This document shows positions 59,791 through 64,000 of a stretch of DNA of 64,000 bases, in pieces (position 1 is the stretch's first letter; every line of letters starts with the position of its first letter). The position numbers and the translations under genes were made by a program. The notes beneath the pieces are model-generated. The model did not search any database, had not been told where the DNA came from, and worked only from the letters and a program-made list of their open reading frames with translations. The stretch is from Hanleya hanleyi (lineage: Eukaryota; Mollusca; Polyplacophora; Lepidopleurida; Hanleyidae). Where the stretch lies: positions 248,001 to 312,000 of the forward strand of contig JAVTVY010017271.1 of NCBI GenBank assembly GCA_036873755.1, read 5' to 3'.

Positions 59791-60944
59791 CAGCAGATGA
59801 ATTTCCTTTAGAACTCCGAAGAATTAAACTATCACTGCAATACATATATATCACAAAATTGCGATCAGATCAATCGAATCCTGCATATAACTGTGATTTC
59901 AAACCTCAGTTCGTGGATCTTTATTTGAAGAAACCCTCCATTATTCCACCACTTGGAATTCGTATGAAACCACACATTGTAGCAGCTGGTATTAAACTTA
60001 GTCAAATATCACCTAACAAGCTCTTACCAATTCCACCATGGCAGTTAGCTCAACCAGAAGTAGATATTTCTCTAACGAAATATAAAAAAGCAGACATGAG
60101 CCAGTTCTTGTATACACAAGAATTTGGTCTACTGAGAGAGAAATATAGATCGCATCAGGCTATTTATACAGATGGTTTTAAAGATGGTGAGAGAGTAGCA
60201 TGTGCTATTATCTTTAGCTCCAAATCTAAAACCTGTCGACCACTGGGTAAAAGTTCGATATTCACTGCAGAAGCAAAAGCTATATTGTCGGCTTTAGAAG
60301 GTATTGCTTCCACTAAAAGGAAAAAAATATGTCATATTCTCAGATTCACTGTCATACCTCCAAATGATTAAAAGTGGAACTTGATTCATCCCACTATCTT
60401 TCAAACAAAACTTTCATGACTAGATTTGATCAACAGATTGATATTGTGTTCTGTTGGTTGCCTAGTCACGTTGGCATCAAAGGTAATACTGAGGCTGATA
60501 GGATGGCTAAGGCAGCCCTAGATGATGAGATTGAGCCTGCATGTTGGAATCCCATATAGCAATTTCAGGTCCTCTATCTGTACTTATCTGAGATGGCTGT
60601 TTCAATCTTTATGGGATGCTGTGAATAATAACAAACTTCATGAGTTCAAAAAAACTGTAGGCTATACTCATCTGAACAGCCGGAAACGTTTCGATAAAAC
60701 CATGATCAGGCGATGTAGAATCGGCCATACACGAACATTTACTAAAAAAAGAGCCAATCTCCCAAGGTGTCTTCCATGCCATGATGATCTCACCGTGAAA
60801 AATATTCTTATCAAATGCATAGATTTTAAGATTGTAAGAGATGCTTTTTATCGAGCGACTACTTTGGAAGATCTTTTTAGTCGGGTGAGAGATGATTGCA
60901 TCTTGGGTTATTTAAGAGAAATCCGGCTGTTACATAAGTTTTAA
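59791..60944 (+). pseudogene. LINE ORF2 fragment: RNase H domain and C-terminal zinc knuckle (frameshifted)
   Basis: It starts mid-protein with ADEFPLELRRIKLSLQY. RNase H follows: AIYTDGFKDG near 60162 (first Asp), FTAEAKAILSALEG near 60260 (Glu), and the third-motif region near 60330, where an A7 run (60321-60327) shifts the frame. A second shift or stop near 60385 precedes VFCWLPSHVGIKGN..EADRMAKAA (the fourth acidic site). A third near 60545 leads to RCRIGHTRTFTKKRANLPRC, LPCHDDLTVKNILIKC and LREIRLLHKF, then a stop. A cellular-type RNase H after RT plus this tail is typical of I/Jockey-group LINEs. At least three frame breaks, 5'-truncated: dead. The same insertion start is preserved at 28003. 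Confidence 0.85.
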
Positions 60945-61078
60945 TGTGTGTATGTTGTAATGCGTAATTGGATTACTAAGTTAGTGACTTGAGTACTTAG
61001 AATTTTGTTTGATCGTCGCTATGCAGCTGAAATATTGCTGAACACGACATATTAAACCTTAATTCTCTCTCTCTCTCC
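60945..61078 (+). mobile_element. LINE 3' UTR and TC microsatellite tail
   Basis: Contains 'gctgaaatattgctgaacac' and ends 'ttaattctctctctctctcc', a tail style common on molluscan LINEs. The host array resumes at 'aaaatcaggaaatc'. Confidence 0.75.
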
Positions 61079-61240
61079 AAAATCAGGAAATCATCAAAAT
61101 AACTTTTTTCTGCCAGTAGATACATTAGAGGGACATGTGTTACATACCAAGATGTGGGTCAAAGGTCAAGGTCACTGTGAACCCAAAATCAAGAAGTCAT
61201 TAAAAGTCACATTTTCATTGCCTGTTGAAGACGAGGTCGT
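61079..61240 (+). repeat. AGGTCA-rich element T, last units
   Basis: 'gggtcaaaggtcaaggtcac' and 'aagaagtcattaaaagtcac' continue the array interrupted by the LINE. Confidence 0.8.
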
Positions 61241-62205
61241 GCAGTGTGATGTTGCATTCTGTCCATTCATCCATTAACACTTGTTGTCCATGTGATATCT
61301 CTAGTTTTAAGGTATGATTGGTACCAAACTTTGAGTATACCTCTAACATGGCAAAGAGGAGCCATACAGTTTGAGATCAATTTGTCAAAGTTCAAGGTCA
61401 CAGTCCCTCAAAACTGGATCAAGTTTAGCTGACTATATGTGTTAGGTTGGAATATTCAGAGTTCTCTCCCATACATGTATATGGCATTTGTCTTGTGAAG
61501 TTGTCTCCCATGTTTGAAACAGCTACATTTACTTAAACTGGTGTGACATAAAAACCATACATTTACTAATTCAATGGGGAGAGGGGTCCTTCATGAACTT
61601 CATACCGGTTTGTTAACTCAAGAACAAAGGTTTACTTCATCACTTTCTTCTTCCTTCTTCCTTCATGAAAAATTCTCTCGGCTGAAAGGAGTCTATTTGC
61701 AGGAAAAATACTATTTTCTTGTGTTTGACTATTGTCGATTCAGTGTGGGATATGTGAGCTCTCTGCTCTTGCTTCAAGGTCAACTAGTTACCAAGAGTTA
61801 AGCCCATTTTAGTTTATCATTCAATATAAGATGTGATATATGTGACATTCTCAGAAGCACAAAATTGTAGACCTTTCTCTGGATTACCAATTGGAATCAT
61901 AGCTATTAAACAACCTTGAAATTTGGACTAATGTAATTCCAGATATATGGGCATTTAACCAACTAAGCATCATCCAGCCCAGTTGTGTTCCTGCTACTTC
62001 AAAGAAGAAATCTTTGAAGCAGCATGTAACCAGACACCCTCCATCCACCCTATAAAACACTGAGGACAGGGCACAAGACACAGACAGGACGCCTACATCA
62101 CATTGTCAAGTTCCTGTTGCTTCTCAGCAAACTTCATTGAAGCAACAGGAACCTGAACCCACCCAAACACCTGCCCCCTCGCCTAGCCGCCTATAAAGTA
62201 GTCAT
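61241..62205. other. Unassigned stretch with two related hairpins
   Basis: No gene seen. A perfect 14-bp-arm hairpin GTTCCTGTTGCTTC/GAAGCAACAGGAAC lies at 62110-62152. A similar but imperfect one (tgctacttcaaag/ctttgaagcagca) is at 61991-62025. One AGGTCA word at 61392 is the last trace of the array. Confidence 0.45.
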
Positions 62206-62632
62206 GAAAAAGAAAGAGGTGACAATTATATAACAGAAATTAGCATACGAAATAAACAAAGTATATAGCAGTAACATGTGATGAACAAAGTTGCATGAAT
62301 AATTAGCATAAAAAAGGAAACAAAGTAACCATGAAATGAAATGTGATTACAAACATTGTTTCGAAAAGTTGCACAAGAAGTAACCAATAGTTACCAGGTG
62401 ATGAACAAAGTTAAAATATTACATATTTGACATTGACAACATCTTATATTTAGACAGTAGGCCCTACAGGGAAAAAAATTAAACAAAGAAAGTAAAAGTC
62501 AGTTAAATAAAAACTCTACGCGGTCATCGACGACTTTACAAAACAACGGAGAGGAGCACCAAAATTCTGCAAAAGATTTCAAAGAAAAATATGTATGATT
62601 TACTTTCTTTTTTCTTTTAATATATGATTTCC
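62206..62632. repeat. Degenerate AT-rich Q-type module
   Basis: 'gaaattagcatacgaaataa' and 'gatgaacaaagtt' resemble 8870-9070 but are rearranged and diverged. No gene. Confidence 0.55.
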
Positions 62633-62633
62633 A

Positions 62634-62982
62634 TGCCCCATCCAAAAATGGGGTGTCAAAAAGTTTAATATATCGTTGATCTTGTGATCACATTTCTTGA
62701 TAAACAAAATCTGAGAATCTTTTATGTTGGCTATTATCGTATCCTAGGAATTGGGCAGTTTTATAGTATATTTAATTAATATAGTCACATAAGAAAAGTT
62801 GCTTTCAATTATTTCCACAAATGTTTTAGTTTTCAGTTGGAATAGATATGTGTTTATCATTGTGGTTTTGACACATGAATGATATTTGCGAAAGTAAGTA
62901 ATAAAATTAGATAAATTGTAAATGTTTTGTCCCAGACTTGAAACAGCAAAGGAAGATGTTCCAGTTACCTCCCTTTACTGGA
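62634..62982 (+). repeat. TACCCC-hairpin unit, copy 14
   Basis: Complete but with the most altered head (TGCCCCATCCAAAAATGGGG). Middle 'atcctaggaattgggcag' and tail 'cagttacctccctttactgg' are conserved. Confidence 0.88.
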
Positions 62983-63285
62983 GGTAATTGTGAGGAACGA
63001 TTTGGTGTAAGACTCACGAAATATAATTGACAAAGGATCTGCTGCAAGTTGTATTGTCAGTCTTTTGTGTGGAAAACTTCGCGAAGTTGTCGTAAAACAC
63101 AATGCCGTGGGTGATGCGCTTTTTGGCATATAGGGGGCGCTGCATGCGTATATTATGGGCTAGCAGCTGTTAGAGCGCCATTTGCAAATATATTTTATAC
63201 GCTGTCTTGCTGCCTGCCTGCTGCACAGTCCGCAATTGGGCTTGTGGACTTTTATATTTAAAATTTTTAACAATTCTGTGTTGGG
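62983..63285 (+). promoter_or_regulatory. Putative 5' leader of the terminal ORF
   Basis: AT-rich words that could act as TATA elements lie at 63147-63155 ('gtatattatg') and 63249-63260. An in-frame TAA at 63268-63270 makes the ATG at 63286 the first start in its frame. No LTR or long inverted repeat was recognised in this stretch. Confidence 0.35.
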
Positions 63286-64000
63286 ATGGCTGATTTACAA
63301 TGTACTCGCAGTGAGCAAAGAGCGCTTGAAAGGAATTACGACGTATCAGCCTGGGCAAAGGATAACGAGTTTACAGCTGAAACTATAGCAGCGCTCATGG
63401 GTGAAGGCTTCGAGATGGCGTCTAGCCTAAAACTTTTATCTCCTGAATTGGTAGAAACTTCGTTTGCTAGCTTACCAGTTGGACAACGTTTACTTCTGAA
63501 AAATGCACTTTTAGAGATACCGGGGTACAACTTTGCTCCCGAGAGAACCAATATGGCGGCCGCTATATCGGGCGACGTGAGAACTGTAAGCGAAAGTGTT
63601 GCAAGTAATTCTGCCGAGAATGGTAGCGGCGGACAACAGACTAGGGCAGCAGCGGCGACAACAGGGATGTCCGCGACTGAACTATTTGATGTTTTACAAT
63701 TGGCGGCAAATTCAGCTACCCAAGGCAGATTTGCCGACTTAGTTCCCGGTGATGGACCACAAAGTGCGGAGACTGGTACCGGTATGTTAAACCTATTTTC
63801 GATGCTTCTTGCGGCTCCTTCTGTCCATAAATCCCCACTTCGCCATGTGCGAGACTATATAACACTGTCGCCCCAGTCGGGGAATAAATCATTGAATAAT
63901 GTGGATATGGGAGCTTTCGAACTGAGAATAAAGGATGGCAAAATACCCCATGATCGACTGTCAGTTGCTCAGTTTATGGAAGGTTCTTCAAAAAATCCTG
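63286..64000 (+). CDS. SAM-like-domain protein, probable ORF1/gag-like of a retroelement (runs off the edge)
   Basis: 238 codons uninterrupted from ATG to the window end, the longest clean frame here. Residues 22-78 look like a sterile alpha motif: W23 and F29, five helix-like stretches, LKLLSPELVE at 48-57, then LPVGQRLLLKNALLEI at 63-78. A Ser/Ala/Gly-rich linker (about 95-130) follows, then LFDVLQLAANSA, SPLRHVRDYITL (183-194) and a final GKIPHDRLSVAQFMEG (218-233). Codon use is much less AT-biased than the surroundings. SAM-like starts followed by such a region occur in lineage-expanded molluscan and cnidarian proteins linked to DIRS/Ngaro-type tyrosine-recombinase retroelements; that link is from memory of family style, not proven. 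A host multi-copy gene is the alternative. Confidence 0.6.
   Translation, partial: MADLQCTRSEQRALERNYDVSAWAKDNEFTAETIAALMGEGFEMASSLKLLSPELVETSFASLPVGQRLLLKNALLEIPGYNFAPERTNMAAAISGDVRTVSESVASNSAENGSGGQQTRAAAATTGMSATELFDVLQLAANSATQGRFADLVPGDGPQSAETGTGMLNLFSMLLAAPSVHKSPLRHVRDYITLSPQSGNKSLNNVDMGAFELRIKDGKIPHDRLSVAQFMEGSSKNP

Noticed and set aside
1..64000. tRNA genes or tRNA-derived SINEs
   Set aside because: No adjacent A- and B-box pair or cloverleaf could be found by eye; the search is not exhaustive.

Overview
This is animal nuclear DNA, AT-rich and almost gene-free. It is built from segmental duplications, tandem minisatellites and layers of nested transposons. It looks molluscan, most likely bivalve: words such as TACATGTA are everywhere, there are 'aggtcaaggtcac' and 'ggcggccatcttggattt' minisatellites, and LINE 3' tails contain 'gctgaaatattgctgaa'. 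This assignment is an inference from repeat style, not from a host gene. I found no intact host gene, tRNA, rRNA or CRISPR.

Layout. 1-6.4 kb: a duplicated block ('P', second copy 28.27-29.61 kb) interrupted by two hAT-like elements, a minus-strand LINE remnant and a Mutator-like MITE with a perfect 9-bp target duplication. 6.43-12.15 kb and 14.78-21.64 kb: a large direct duplication ('Q') separated by a GAGGTGTA-rich array; the second copy carries two extra TTAA-flanked insertions. 22.5-28.06 kb: block 'X', with a second copy from 46.37 kb to about 59.87 kb; the first holds a Kolobok-like element with a decayed THAP exon, and the second has been expanded by several kilobases of insertions. 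29.6-33.6 kb: two minisatellite-type elements. 34.3-46.4 kb: three more Q-type modules in tandem, broken by a 5'-truncated LINE, TTAA elements, a foldback MITE and two other inverted-repeat elements. 53.3-61.2 kb: 136-bp and AGGTCA-rich arrays broken by a 3.0-kb TIR element and a LINE fragment with an RNase H domain. 63.29 kb to the right edge: the only sizeable uninterrupted ORF, which runs off the window, begins with a SAM-like domain and is probably ORF1 of a retroelement.

The organising feature is a roughly 340-bp unit that starts with a small hairpin (TACCCC..GGGGTGTCAAAAAGTT) and ends in CAGTTACCTCCCTTTA. It occurs 15 times (some truncated), always on the + strand. Duplicated copies provide occupied/empty site pairs for many insertions, so element ends and target duplications can be read directly: TTAA for four families, 5 bp for CAGGG-type elements, 9 bp for the Mutator-like MITE and about 15 bp for a LINE. 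No cellular pathway is encoded here; the window records mobile-element activity.
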